From: Verrucomicrobiota bacterium
GTDB lineage: Bacteria > Verrucomicrobiota > Verrucomicrobiia > Limisphaerales > JACQFS01
DNA length: 37,576 nucleotides
Assembly (NCBI GenBank): GCA_016199935.1
Contig: JACQFS010000077.1
Span: 1-37,576 of the forward strand
Direction: 5' to 3'
Part shown: positions 8,098 through 15,228 of the stretch, piece by piece
Position numbering within the stretch: position 1 is the stretch's first letter
Layout: each line of letters opens with the position of its first letter
Position numbers and translations under genes: made by a program
The notes under the pieces: generated by a model
What the model was told of the DNA's origin: nothing
Database searches by the model: none
What the model saw: only the letters and a program-made list of their open reading frames with translations

Positions 8098-8802
8098 TCA
8101 CCTCAGCGACTCCAGAATCTTCTCCGCCGCCGCGCGCGGATTTTCCGCCGCGCAAATCGGCCTCCCGATCACCAGCCAGCTTGCGCCCGCCTGCATCGCC
8201 TCCTTCGGCGTGAGCGTCCGCTTCTGGTCGCCCTTCTCCGCGTCCGCCGGACGGATGCCCGGCGTGACCAGTTGCACCGAGGCCGGCAAAATTTCCCGCA
8301 GCCGCGCGATCTCCAGCGGCGAACACACCAGCCCGCGCAATCCCGCCTTTGCCGCGAGTGACGCCAGCCGCTCCACCTGCTGCGCGGGCGTCGCCGTGAC
8401 GCCGGTCTCCGCGAGGTCGTGCGCGTCCATGCTCGTGAGCACCGTCACGCCGAGCACGAGCGGTGCGTTGCGGCCCGAGCGCGAGGCGGTCTCCTGCGCC
8501 GCCTTTTCCGCCGCCGCCATCATCGCCGAACCGCCGCTCGCGTGGATCGTGAGCATCTGCACATCGAGCCGCACCGCGCTCTCGACGGCCTTCGCCACCG
8601 TGTTCGGGATGTCGTGAAACTTGAGGTCGAGGAAAACACTCGCGCCCGTCGCACGCACACGGCGCACGATCTCCGGCCCGCACGCCGTGAAAAGCTCCTT
8701 GCCGATCTTGAACGCCCCGACCGCCGGGGCGAGCTGCTCCGCAAGTTTGAGCGCCGCGTCCATCGTGGGCACGTCCAGCGCGACAATGATTGGATTCTGC
8801 AT
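8098..8802 (-). CDS. pyrF: Orotidine 5'-phosphate decarboxylase
   Basis: A 234-residue cytoplasmic TIM-barrel enzyme catalysing the last step of UMP synthesis, the decarboxylation of OMP. The catalytic signature DLKFHDIPNT holds Asp59, Lys61 and Asp64. The N-terminal IIVALDV, TIHASGG, GVTVLTSM, GLRGLVCS, VTPGIRP and C-terminal GASWLVIGRPI phosphate-binding segments are all in the expected order. Length fits the bacterial type I (group 1) enzyme. The ATG at 8802 opens directly at the first strand. The gene stands alone; divergently upstream, beyond an inverted repeat, lies mfd. Confidence 0.96.
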   Translation of the reverse strand: MQNPIIVALDVPTMDAALKLAEQLAPAVGAFKIGKELFTACGPEIVRRVRATGASVFLDLKFHDIPNTVAKAVESAVRLDVQMLTIHASGGSAMMAAAEKAAQETASRSGRNAPLVLGVTVLTSMDAHDLAETGVTATPAQQVERLASLAAKAGLRGLVCSPLEIARLREILPASVQLVTPGIRPADAEKGDQKRTLTPKEAMQAGASWLVIGRPICAAENPRAAAEKILESLR

Positions 8803-8888
8803 CGCGGCGATTGAGACAGAGGGCGAGGAAGGGTTGAAGCGTTAAATGGCTGAAGAGACGGGAGCATCTGAACGTTGTGGCCGCCGCG

Positions 8889-8944
8889 GTCCAAGACGCT
8901 GACGCGCCGTAGTGAGCACCCGCATTCGCGACAGCGTCTTGGAC
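8889..8944. repeat. Inverted repeat GTCCAAGACGCT / AGCGTCTTGGAC
   Basis: A perfect 12-bp inverted repeat, 8889-8900 and 8933-8944, with additional partial pairing on both sides. It sits between the divergent pyrF and mfd genes. A short trailing word (agtcctctggcgcttttc) follows the right arm. This looks like a dispersed intergenic palindrome rather than an operator, because the 32-nt loop is long. Confidence 0.65.
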
Positions 8945-9086
8945 TGCGCCAGTCCTCTGGCGCTTTTCCTCTGATTCACTGTGCTCCTTTCACACTTCAA
9001 ACTTCACCGTCCCCTTGACCTTCCGCGCCGAAGGGCAACACTCGCATCCGTTGGCGAACCTGCCGTCCACCGCGGCGAGCACGGAA

Positions 9087-12000
9087 ATGTTCGCCGCCAT
9101 CGCGCAGACTCCCGCCGCGCAGTCCCTGCTGCGGCGCGTAGAGTCGGGCGGCGCATTGTCTTGTGACGGCGTGAGCGCCGCGGCGCAGCCGTTTTTGGCC
9201 GCGCTGCTGCGTTGGAAATTTCCAATGTGCCCCATCGTCCTCGTCTGCGACGGCGTGAAAACGCAGGAGCGCGTGCAGCAGGACGTGACCACGTGGATGC
9301 AAGTTGGGGCGAAGGACAGCGCTCCCTCTCAACCCTCGCCTTTCAACTCTCAACCGCGCTTCTACCCCTCGTGGGAAGTCCTCCCGCACGAGTCAAAGCT
9401 CCCGCACGCGGATGTCATCAGCGAACGGTTGGAGACACTCATCGCGCTCTCGGCCGACCACGCATCCCGCATCACGCATCGCGCCCCGCTCATCGTCACC
9501 TGCGTCGCCGCGTTGCTGCAAAAAACTTTCCCGCCCGCCGAGATCGCCGCGCGCACGCGCCCGCTCAAGCGCGGCGCGAGCATCGTCCCGCTCGACCTCA
9601 TCGAGTGGCTGGAGGAGCAGGGCTACGACCCCGAATCCAAGGTCACGCAGAAGGGCGAGCTGTCCTTGCGCGGCGGCATCCTCGACCTGTGGCCGCCCAC
9701 GTGCCCGTGGCCGGTGCGGCTGGAGTTTTTCGGCGATGAGCTGGAGTCGCTCCGCTACTTCGATCCGCACACGCAGATTTCGCGGGAGGAAATCTCGACC
9801 GTCACGATCCCGCCGGCGGGTGAGTTGGGGATTTTGAAGCGCGCGCAAGGAGCTGCGGACCGCGGGCCGTCCCGGCCTGCAGCGGCCACGCAGCCACACG
9901 ACGTTGGTAATTTCCAAGCAGCCTCCGACACCGGACATGCTGCGAGCCGGGACGGCTCGCGGTCCGCCCCTCCGCTCGCCACCTTGCTCGATCATCTTCC
10001 GCGCGAGACCATTTTCCTCCTCTGCAATCCCGGCTCGCTCGACCTGCACGCGGCGAACTACGCGCAGCAGATTCCGCCCGGCGATCCGTTCTTCATCGCG
10101 TGGCCGGAATTCTGCGCGCGGCTGGAGTCCGGTGGTTTCACGTTCATCGAACTGAACGAAGCGGAGGAATTTGCCGCCGCCTCGGATCGGAGGGACGAGC
10201 TACGCGAGTCCCTGGCTGAATCCGACGCGGAAGAAGATGGGGACTTGCATAGCTCGTCCCTCCCGGGTGTAGGACTCCGCCTTTCGTTGAACTCGCTCGA
10301 CGCCTTCCGTCCGCTTGGCGACCGGCCGGCGGAGCCGCAGATTGCCGATGCTCAACGGCGCGAGTTTTTCGCCCAGCTTCACCGCTGGCTGCGGCAGGGC
10401 TGGGTGATCCACGTCTTCTGCAACAACGAGGGCGAGCGCCAGCGCTTCGGCGAAATCTGGGCGGAGTATGGCTTCGCAAATGTAGGTGCCGACGTGGGGA
10501 GGCTCACTTCAAACGCGGAACGCAGAACTCAGAACGCGGAAAAAAAATTAGAGCCTCCTCACGTCGGCACCTACCAACCCTTCACGCATCTTGGCGCACT
10601 CGCGCGCGGGTTTCTTTCGGACGAGGCGAAGCTCGTGGTCGTGACCGATGCGGAAATTTTCGGGCGCTACAAGGTGCAGCGACCGCGACGGCTCAAGTCG
10701 CCGCACGCGGCCTCCACGCGCTCGGCGCTCGACATTGATTTCACCGAACTGGCCGAGGGCGATTACGTCGTCCACGTCCAGCACGGCATCGGGCGCTATC
10801 GCGGGTTGAAATTTTTGCCCGCGAACAATCGCGACGCCGAATCCGGAATTCAGAATCCAGAATCCAGAATCGAACACCTCGCCATCGAGTTTGCCCCGAG
10901 CGAGCCGACGCAGCCCGGCCCGCTCCTTTACGTCCCCGTCACGGAGGCGCACCTCGTCGGTAAATATGTCGGCGCGGGCAAGGCGCGGCCGCCATTGAAC
11001 ACGCTCGGCGGCACGCGCTGGCTCAAAACGAAGGAGCAGACCGAGCGCGCCGTGCGCGATGTCGCGGCGGAGCTGCTGCGCGTGCAGGCGTTGCGCGAGA
11101 CGCAGCCGGGCTTCGCGTATCCGGACGACACGCCGTGGCAGCGCGAGTTCGAGGGATCGTTTCTTTACGAGGAGACGCCCGACCAGTGGAAGGCCATCCG
11201 CGAGACGAAGGCCGACCTCGAACGCGCGCGCCCGATGGACCGCCTCATCTGCGGCGACGTGGGTTTCGGCAAAACCGAGGTCGCCATCCGCGCCGCGTTC
11301 AAGGCTGTGATGAGCGGCAAACAGGTCGCCATCCTCGTGCCCACGACCGTCCTCGCGCAGCAGCACTACAACACCTTTCGCGAGCGCATGGCCGACTACC
11401 CGGTGCGCATCGAGATGCTCTCGCGCTACCGCACGCGCCGCGAGCAGTTGAAAATTATCGCCGATCTCGCGGCGGGCGCGGTGGACATCGTCATAGGCAC
11501 GCACCGGCTCGTGCAAAGCGACGTGAGTTTCAAGGAGCTGGGGCTGGTGGTGATAGACGAGGAGCAGCGCTTCGGCGTGCTGCACAAGGAGAAGTTCAAA
11601 CTCCTCCGCACGCACGTGGATGTGCTTACGCTCAGTGCCACGCCCATCCCGCGCACGCTGCACCTCGCGCTCACTGGCGCGCGAGACATGAGCACCATCG
11701 AGACGCCGCCGCAGGACCGGCTGCCAGTCGAGACGTTCGTGTCGCCCTACGACGAGCGGCTCATCCGCGACGCCATCCAGCGCGAACTGAATCGCGACGG
11801 CCAGGTTTTCTATCTGCACAACCGCGTGTTCGACATCGAGGCCGTCGCGACCAAGCTCAAGACGCTCGTCCCGCACGCGCGCCTCGTCGTCGGCCACGGG
11901 CAGATGGACGCGGATGAACTTGAGGACGTGATGACGAAGTTCGTCAACGGCGAGGCCGACGTGCTGCTCTCGACGACCATCATCGAGAGCGGCCTCGATA

Positions 12001-12902
12001 TTCCGAACGCGAACACCATCATCATTGACCGCGCCGACCGCTTCGGCCTGAGCGACCTCTACCAACTCCGCGGGCGCGTGGGCCGCTACAAGCACCAAGC
12101 CTACGCCTACCTGCTCATTCCGCGTCACGCCGGCCTGTTGAGCGACGCGCGCAAGCGCATCACCGCCATCAAGCAATACTCGACGCTCGGCAGCGGTTTC
12201 AAAATCGCCATGCGCGACCTGGAAATCCGTGGCGCGGGAAATTTGCTCGGCTCGCAGCAGAGCGGCCACATCACGGCCGTGGGCTTCGAGCTTTACTGCC
12301 AGTTGCTCAAGCAGAGCGTCAGCGCGCTCAAGGGCGAGAAAGTGAAGCCGCGCATCGAGGTAGTGATGCGGTTGGAATTCCTCGCGATGAATGCGGCGGA
12401 AGAAGGCGGATCGGAAGAAAGCTCAAAGCTCAAAGCTCAAAGCTCAAAAGTTTCAGACTTGAACATCAGCGTTCCCCGCGAGACGGCGACTTACTGGAGT
12501 CACGATGACGAGGACCAAGGAGCCAAATCAGAAAAGTCCCATTCCGTCCCACGAGTCCCAGCTTACGTCCCTTTGAGCTACGTCCCCGAGGCGCAGCAAC
12601 GCATCGAGATTTACCGCAAGCTCGCGCATGCCGACGAGAAAGCGTCGCTCGACGCGCTCGCGAAGGAATTCCGCGACCGCTTCGGGCCGCTGCCGGCGGC
12701 GGTGGAATTGCTTTTGCAGACCGCCGAACTGCGCCTGCTCGCCGCCGAGCGCGGCGTGACCGTCATCGAAACCAAGGACGACAAGCTCATGCTCACGCGG
12801 CGCGGCGACTTCGTGCAGGTCGGTGGAAAATTTCCGCGCCTTACCAAGAAGGACGCGCCCGGCCGGATGAAGGAAATCAAACGGCTGCTCCTAGCCTTGT
12901 AG
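9087..12902 (+). CDS. mfd: Transcription-repair coupling factor Mfd, enlarged by in-frame inserts
   Basis: A DNA translocase that removes stalled RNA polymerase and recruits UvrA. About 1271 residues from ATG 9087; a TTG at 9015 would give 1295. Domains in order: an N-terminal UvrB-like part (to about 480), a CarD/RID RNA-polymerase-binding domain starting FTELAEGDYVVHVQHGIGRY (about 552), the helicase core with Walker A GDVGFGKTE (about 722-730), VIDEEQRFG (about 824-832), LSATPIPRTL, ESGLDIPNANT and QLRGRVGR, then a TRCF C-terminal domain. It is 120-150 residues longer than the E. coli protein (1148). The excess maps to repeat-derived inserts at 9854-9968, 10189-10263 and 10482-10574, plus simple words near 10850 and 12418. 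All helicase motifs are intact and the frame is never lost, so the gene looks functional. Its TAG stop lies inside another repeat. Confidence 0.95.
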   Translation: MFAAIAQTPAAQSLLRRVESGGALSCDGVSAAAQPFLAALLRWKFPMCPIVLVCDGVKTQERVQQDVTTWMQVGAKDSAPSQPSPFNSQPRFYPSWEVLPHESKLPHADVISERLETLIALSADHASRITHRAPLIVTCVAALLQKTFPPAEIAARTRPLKRGASIVPLDLIEWLEEQGYDPESKVTQKGELSLRGGILDLWPPTCPWPVRLEFFGDELESLRYFDPHTQISREEISTVTIPPAGELGILKRAQGAADRGPSRPAAATQPHDVGNFQAASDTGHAASRDGSRSAPPLATLLDHLPRETIFLLCNPGSLDLHAANYAQQIPPGDPFFIAWPEFCARLESGGFTFIELNEAEEFAAASDRRDELRESLAESDAEEDGDLHSSSLPGVGLRLSLNSLDAFRPLGDRPAEPQIADAQRREFFAQLHRWLRQGWVIHVFCNNEGERQRFGEIWAEYGFANVGADVGRLTSNAERRTQNAEKKLEPPHVGTYQPFTHLGALARGFLSDEAKLVVVTDAEIFGRYKVQRPRRLKSPHAASTRSALDIDFTELAEGDYVVHVQHGIGRYRGLKFLPANNRDAESGIQNPESRIEHLAIEFAPSEPTQPGPLLYVPVTEAHLVGKYVGAGKARPPLNTLGGTRWLKTKEQTERAVRDVAAELLRVQALRETQPGFAYPDDTPWQREFEGSFLYEETPDQWKAIRETKADLERARPMDRLICGDVGFGKTEVAIRAAFKAVMSGKQVAILVPTTVLAQQHYNTFRERMADYPVRIEMLSRYRTRREQLKIIADLAAGAVDIVIGTHRLVQSDVSFKELGLVVIDEEQRFGVLHKEKFKLLRTHVDVLTLSATPIPRTLHLALTGARDMSTIETPPQDRLPVETFVSPYDERLIRDAIQRELNRDGQVFYLHNRVFDIEAVATKLKTLVPHARLVVGHGQMDADELEDVMTKFVNGEADVLLSTTIIESGLDIPNANTIIIDRADRFGLSDLYQLRGRVGRYKHQAYAYLLIPRHAGLLSDARKRITAIKQYSTLGSGFKIAMRDLEIRGAGNLLGSQQSGHITAVGFELYCQLLKQSVSALKGEKVKPRIEVVMRLEFLAMNAAEEGGSEESSKLKAQSSKVSDLNISVPRETATYWSHDDEDQGAKSEKSHSVPRVPAYVPLSYVPEAQQRIEIYRKLAHADEKASLDALAKEFRDRFGPLPAAVELLLQTAELRLLAAERGVTVIETKDDKLMLTRRGDFVQVGGKFPRLTKKDAPGRMKEIKRLLLAL
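9854..9968. repeat. Inverted-repeat element inside mfd, copy A (GGACCGCGGGCCGTCCCGG type)
   Basis: Arms 9854-9883 and 9939-9968 pair at 26 of 30 positions, with shared core GGACCGCG(G/A)GCCGTCCCGGC. The 115-bp unit lies within the N-terminal part of mfd and is translated as a Gly/Arg/Ser/Pro-rich stretch (GAADRGPSRP ... ASRDGSRSAP) that has no counterpart in ordinary Mfd. The host frame continues unbroken on both sides. Confidence 0.8.
10189..10263. repeat. Inverted-repeat element inside mfd, copy B (GGAGGGACGAGCT type)
   Basis: Arms 10189-10212 and 10240-10263 pair at 22 of 24 positions (core GGAGGGACGAGCTA). Arm-to-arm length is 75 bp, exactly 25 codons. The translation is polar (RRDELRESLAESDAEEDGD, then LHSSSLP). 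It lies in the variable region between the UvrB-like part and the CarD domain. Confidence 0.85.
10482..10574. repeat. Inverted-repeat element inside mfd, copy C (GTAGGTGCCGACGTGAGGAG type)
   Basis: Arms 10482-10505 and 10551-10574 pair at 23 of 24 positions. Length is 93 bp, exactly 31 codons. The 45-nt centre is built of gcggaacgcagaactcagaa words. The same arms and a related centre occur in frame inside the halogenase-like gene at 36522-36615, and diverged arms occur at 12899-12964, so this is a three-copy family in this window. Confidence 0.9.
10850..10872. repeat. Tandem CAGAATC word inside mfd
   Basis: A run of (a/c)agaatcc units (gaattcagaatccagaatcc) inside the CarD domain coding region is translated as ESGIQNPESRI. 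This sits where typical CarD domains run straight from the KFLPAN-like strand to the EHLAIEF strand, so it is probably a small in-frame insertion. Confidence 0.6.
12418..12450. repeat. Heptanucleotide tandem AAAGCTC x4 inside mfd
   Basis: Four consecutive AAAGCTC units followed by AAAAG are translated SSKLKAQSSK. They lie in the linker before the TRCF C-terminal domain, which is longer than usual here (roughly 40 extra residues up to VPLSYVPEAQQR). This is a simple-sequence insert or an expansion-prone tract within a coding region. Confidence 0.7.
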
Positions 12903-12964
12903 GAGACGACGTGAGGAGTCTCACGCTCTTCGTTTAATCAGAGTCTCGCTACCTCGACTCCTAC
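12899..12964. repeat. Inverted-repeat element overlapping the mfd stop codon
   Basis: Arms 12899-12922 and 12941-12964 pair at 18 of 24 positions and start GTAGGAG(A/T)CGA. The left arm contains GACGTGAGGAG, as in mfd copy C and the halogenase copy, so this is a shorter, diverged member of that family. The mfd TAG stop (12900-12902) is formed by its first bases. Confidence 0.75.
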
Positions 12965-13015
12965 GAGATTGGAAAAGTCTAGAATCCGCGTCGCACCCGC
13001 CACAATCATCCGTCC

Positions 13016-14056
13016 ATGACCAGTCCGCTCCCATCGCGCATCGAGTCTGTCGCGCAGCTTGAGGAACTCCTCAGCGAGCCGACGCCGCTCGTGGTGGAGA
13101 TGCTCCGCAAAATTCCCGGCGACATCCTCGTGCTCGGTGTGGCGGGCAAGATGGGGCCGACGCTCGCGCGCATGGCGAAACGTGCTTCCGACGCAGCGGG
13201 CATGAAGCGGCGATTTATCGGCGTGTCGCGGTTCTCGTCGGCGGAAGAGGCGGCGAAGCTGGAGATGCACGGCATTGAGACAATCCGTTGCGACCTGTTG
13301 GATGAGGGCGCGCTCGCGCGGCTGCCAGATGCGCCGAACGTCATCTTCATGGCGGGGAGGAAATTCGGCGCGACGGGCAATGAGTCGCTCACGTGGGCGA
13401 TGAACACGCACCTGCCCTCGCTCGTGTGCCGCAAGTTCCGCCGCAGCCGCATCGTGGCTTTTTCCACGGGCAATGTTTATGGCCTCGTGCCGGTGGCTGG
13501 CGGTGGCTCGCGCGAATCGGACGTGCCGAATCCCGTCGGCGAATACGCGATGAGCTGTCTCGGGCGCGAGCGAATGTTCGAGCACTTCAGCCGCACGCTC
13601 GGCATTCCCACCGCACTCATCCGGCTCAACTACGCCAGCGAGCCACGCTACGGCGTGCTGGTGGATCTCGCGCAAAAAATCTGGCATGCTGAAACGGTGG
13701 ACCTCGGCATGGGCTGGCTCAACACTATCTGGCAGGCCGACGCGAACGCGATGACGCTCGCCGCGCTCTCGCACACGGCCACGCCGCCATGTCTGCTTAA
13801 CGTCACCGGGCCGGAGCTGCTGAACGTGCGCGACGTGTGCGTGCGGCTTGGGAAGCTGATGAACAAGTCGCCGCGCTTCACCGGGGCCGAAGCTCCGACC
13901 GCGCTGCTCTGCAACGCGCAGCGGGCCTTCGATCTCCTCGGCAAGCCGCGCGTGACCGCGGAGCAGCTGATGGTGTGGGTCGCCGACTGGGTGATGCGCG
14001 GCGGCCCACTGCTCGGCAAGCCGACGCATTTCGAATCGCGTGATGGGAAATTTTGA
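13016..14056 (+). CDS. NAD-dependent epimerase/dehydratase family protein (atypical SDR)
   Basis: A 346-residue extended SDR-fold protein. ILVLGVAGKMGPTLARMA (about 37-54) is the nucleotide-binding strand-turn-helix with a GxxGxxG glycine pattern. VIFMAGRKFG and IVAFSTGNVYG match the core of NAD-dependent sugar epimerases. The catalytic Tyr-x-x-x-Lys site reads YAMSC, so the usual lysine is a cysteine; the enzyme may be catalytically altered or use another base. GWLNTIWQADANAMTL and LNVTGPELLNVRDV are typical later blocks. It starts about 50 bp after a repeat and ends 6 bp before the DapA-like gene, so the two almost certainly form an operon. Substrate unknown; a sugar or sugar acid is likely from the pairing. 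Confidence 0.85.
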   Translation: MTSPLPSRIESVAQLEELLSEPTPLVVEMLRKIPGDILVLGVAGKMGPTLARMAKRASDAAGMKRRFIGVSRFSSAEEAAKLEMHGIETIRCDLLDEGALARLPDAPNVIFMAGRKFGATGNESLTWAMNTHLPSLVCRKFRRSRIVAFSTGNVYGLVPVAGGGSRESDVPNPVGEYAMSCLGRERMFEHFSRTLGIPTALIRLNYASEPRYGVLVDLAQKIWHAETVDLGMGWLNTIWQADANAMTLAALSHTATPPCLLNVTGPELLNVRDVCVRLGKLMNKSPRFTGAEAPTALLCNAQRAFDLLGKPRVTAEQLMVWVADWVMRGGPLLGKPTHFESRDGKF

Positions 14057-14062
14057 CGAGAC

Positions 14063-15121
14063 ATGACTTCCGGACTTCCACCGACTGTTCGCAACGCCTT
14101 GCAGCGCGGCCTCGCGATTCCCGCGTGCCCGCTCGCGCTGACGGCCAAGCGTAAGCTGGACGAGCGCCGGCAACGCGCGCTGTTCCGCTACTACGCCGCC
14201 GCGGGCGCGGGCGGGTTGGCGGTCGGCGTGCACACGACGCAATTTGCGATTCGTGATCCGAAGATCGGCCTGTTCGAGCCGGTGTTGAAGCTTGCCGCCG
14301 AGGAAATGACGCGGGCTGATGCGAAACGCAGCGAGCCTCTGGTCCGCATCGGCGGCATCTGCGGCGAGCCGGCGCAGGCGGTGCGCGAGGCGGAGTTGCT
14401 GCGGGGTTGCGGCTATCACGCCGGGCTGCTGAGTCTCGCGGCGCTGAAGACCGCGACGGAGGACGAACTCATCGCGCACTGCCGCGCGGTGGCCGAGGTG
14501 ATTCCCGTCGTTGGGTTTTACCTTCAACCTGCTGTTGGCGGTCGCGTGCTGCCGTTTGGTTTCTGGCGGCGCTTCGCGGAAATTGAAAATGTGGTCGCCA
14601 TCAAGATCGCCGCGTTCAACCGCTACCAGACGCTCGACGTGGTGCGCGCCGTCGCCGAGTCCGGCCGCGAGGACATCGCCCTCTACACCGGCAACGACGA
14701 CAACATCGTGATGGATTTGCTCACACCATTCCGCTTCGTGGTGAACGGAAAACCGGTGGAGCGCCGCATTGTGGGGGGGTTGCTCGGGCATTGGTCAGTG
14801 TGGACGAAACGTGCGGTAGAGTTGCTGGCGGAGTGTCACGCGCTCGTGAAGGAGCGCGGCGCTCCGTTGCTCCGCCTTTCGATCGAGGTCACTGATTGCA
14901 ACGCCGCCTTCTTCGACGCGGCCAACAATTTCTCCGGCTGCATCGCGGGCCTGCACGAAGTCCTGCGCCGGCAGGGTTTGCTCGAAGGCATCTGGTGCCT
15001 CGACCCGCACGAAGCGCTCAGCCCCGGTCAGGCGGCGGAGATTGATCGTGTTTGCCGCGCATATCCGCATTTGACCGACGACGATTTCGTGCGCGCCGGC
15101 CGGGATGCGTGGCTGCTTTGA
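14063..15121 (+). CDS. Dihydrodipicolinate synthase/N-acetylneuraminate lyase family aldolase
   Basis: A 352-residue class I aldolase-type TIM barrel of the DapA/NanA superfamily. GAGGLAVGVHTTQFAIR corresponds to the GTTGE-like substrate loop, GFYLQPAVGGR carries the conserved barrel tyrosine, and VVAIKIAAFNRYQTLDVV carries the Schiff-base lysine. It is longer than DapA itself (about 290) and lysine synthesis here uses DapL downstream of another DapA, so I read it as a lyase for a sugar acid or related keto acid rather than true DapA. It lies 6 bp after the SDR gene and was probably acquired or retained with it as a catabolic pair. The ATG at 14063 matches the family start. Confidence 0.85.
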   Translation: MTSGLPPTVRNALQRGLAIPACPLALTAKRKLDERRQRALFRYYAAAGAGGLAVGVHTTQFAIRDPKIGLFEPVLKLAAEEMTRADAKRSEPLVRIGGICGEPAQAVREAELLRGCGYHAGLLSLAALKTATEDELIAHCRAVAEVIPVVGFYLQPAVGGRVLPFGFWRRFAEIENVVAIKIAAFNRYQTLDVVRAVAESGREDIALYTGNDDNIVMDLLTPFRFVVNGKPVERRIVGGLLGHWSVWTKRAVELLAECHALVKERGAPLLRLSIEVTDCNAAFFDAANNFSGCIAGLHEVLRRQGLLEGIWCLDPHEALSPGQAAEIDRVCRAYPHLTDDDFVRAGRDAWLL

Positions 15122-15228
15122 AGTGTCAGGGCCTTTTGCTGCCTTGACCTTCTCAAATGATGCGGGAAAATTCCGGCTCAGTTTCGTCCGTAAACCCAAG
15201 ACTGAACCTTGCCAGAAAGAAGAACCGT

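Noticed and set aside
10548-12269. 573-codon minus-strand open frame inside mfd
   Set aside because: Antisense shadow of a high-GC gene: His/Arg/Val-rich with no domain pattern, while the plus strand has all Mfd motifs.
9087-12902. mfd as a pseudogene because of the inserts
   Set aside because: No stop or frameshift occurs, all helicase motifs, the CarD domain and the C-terminal domain are present, and insert lengths preserve the frame.
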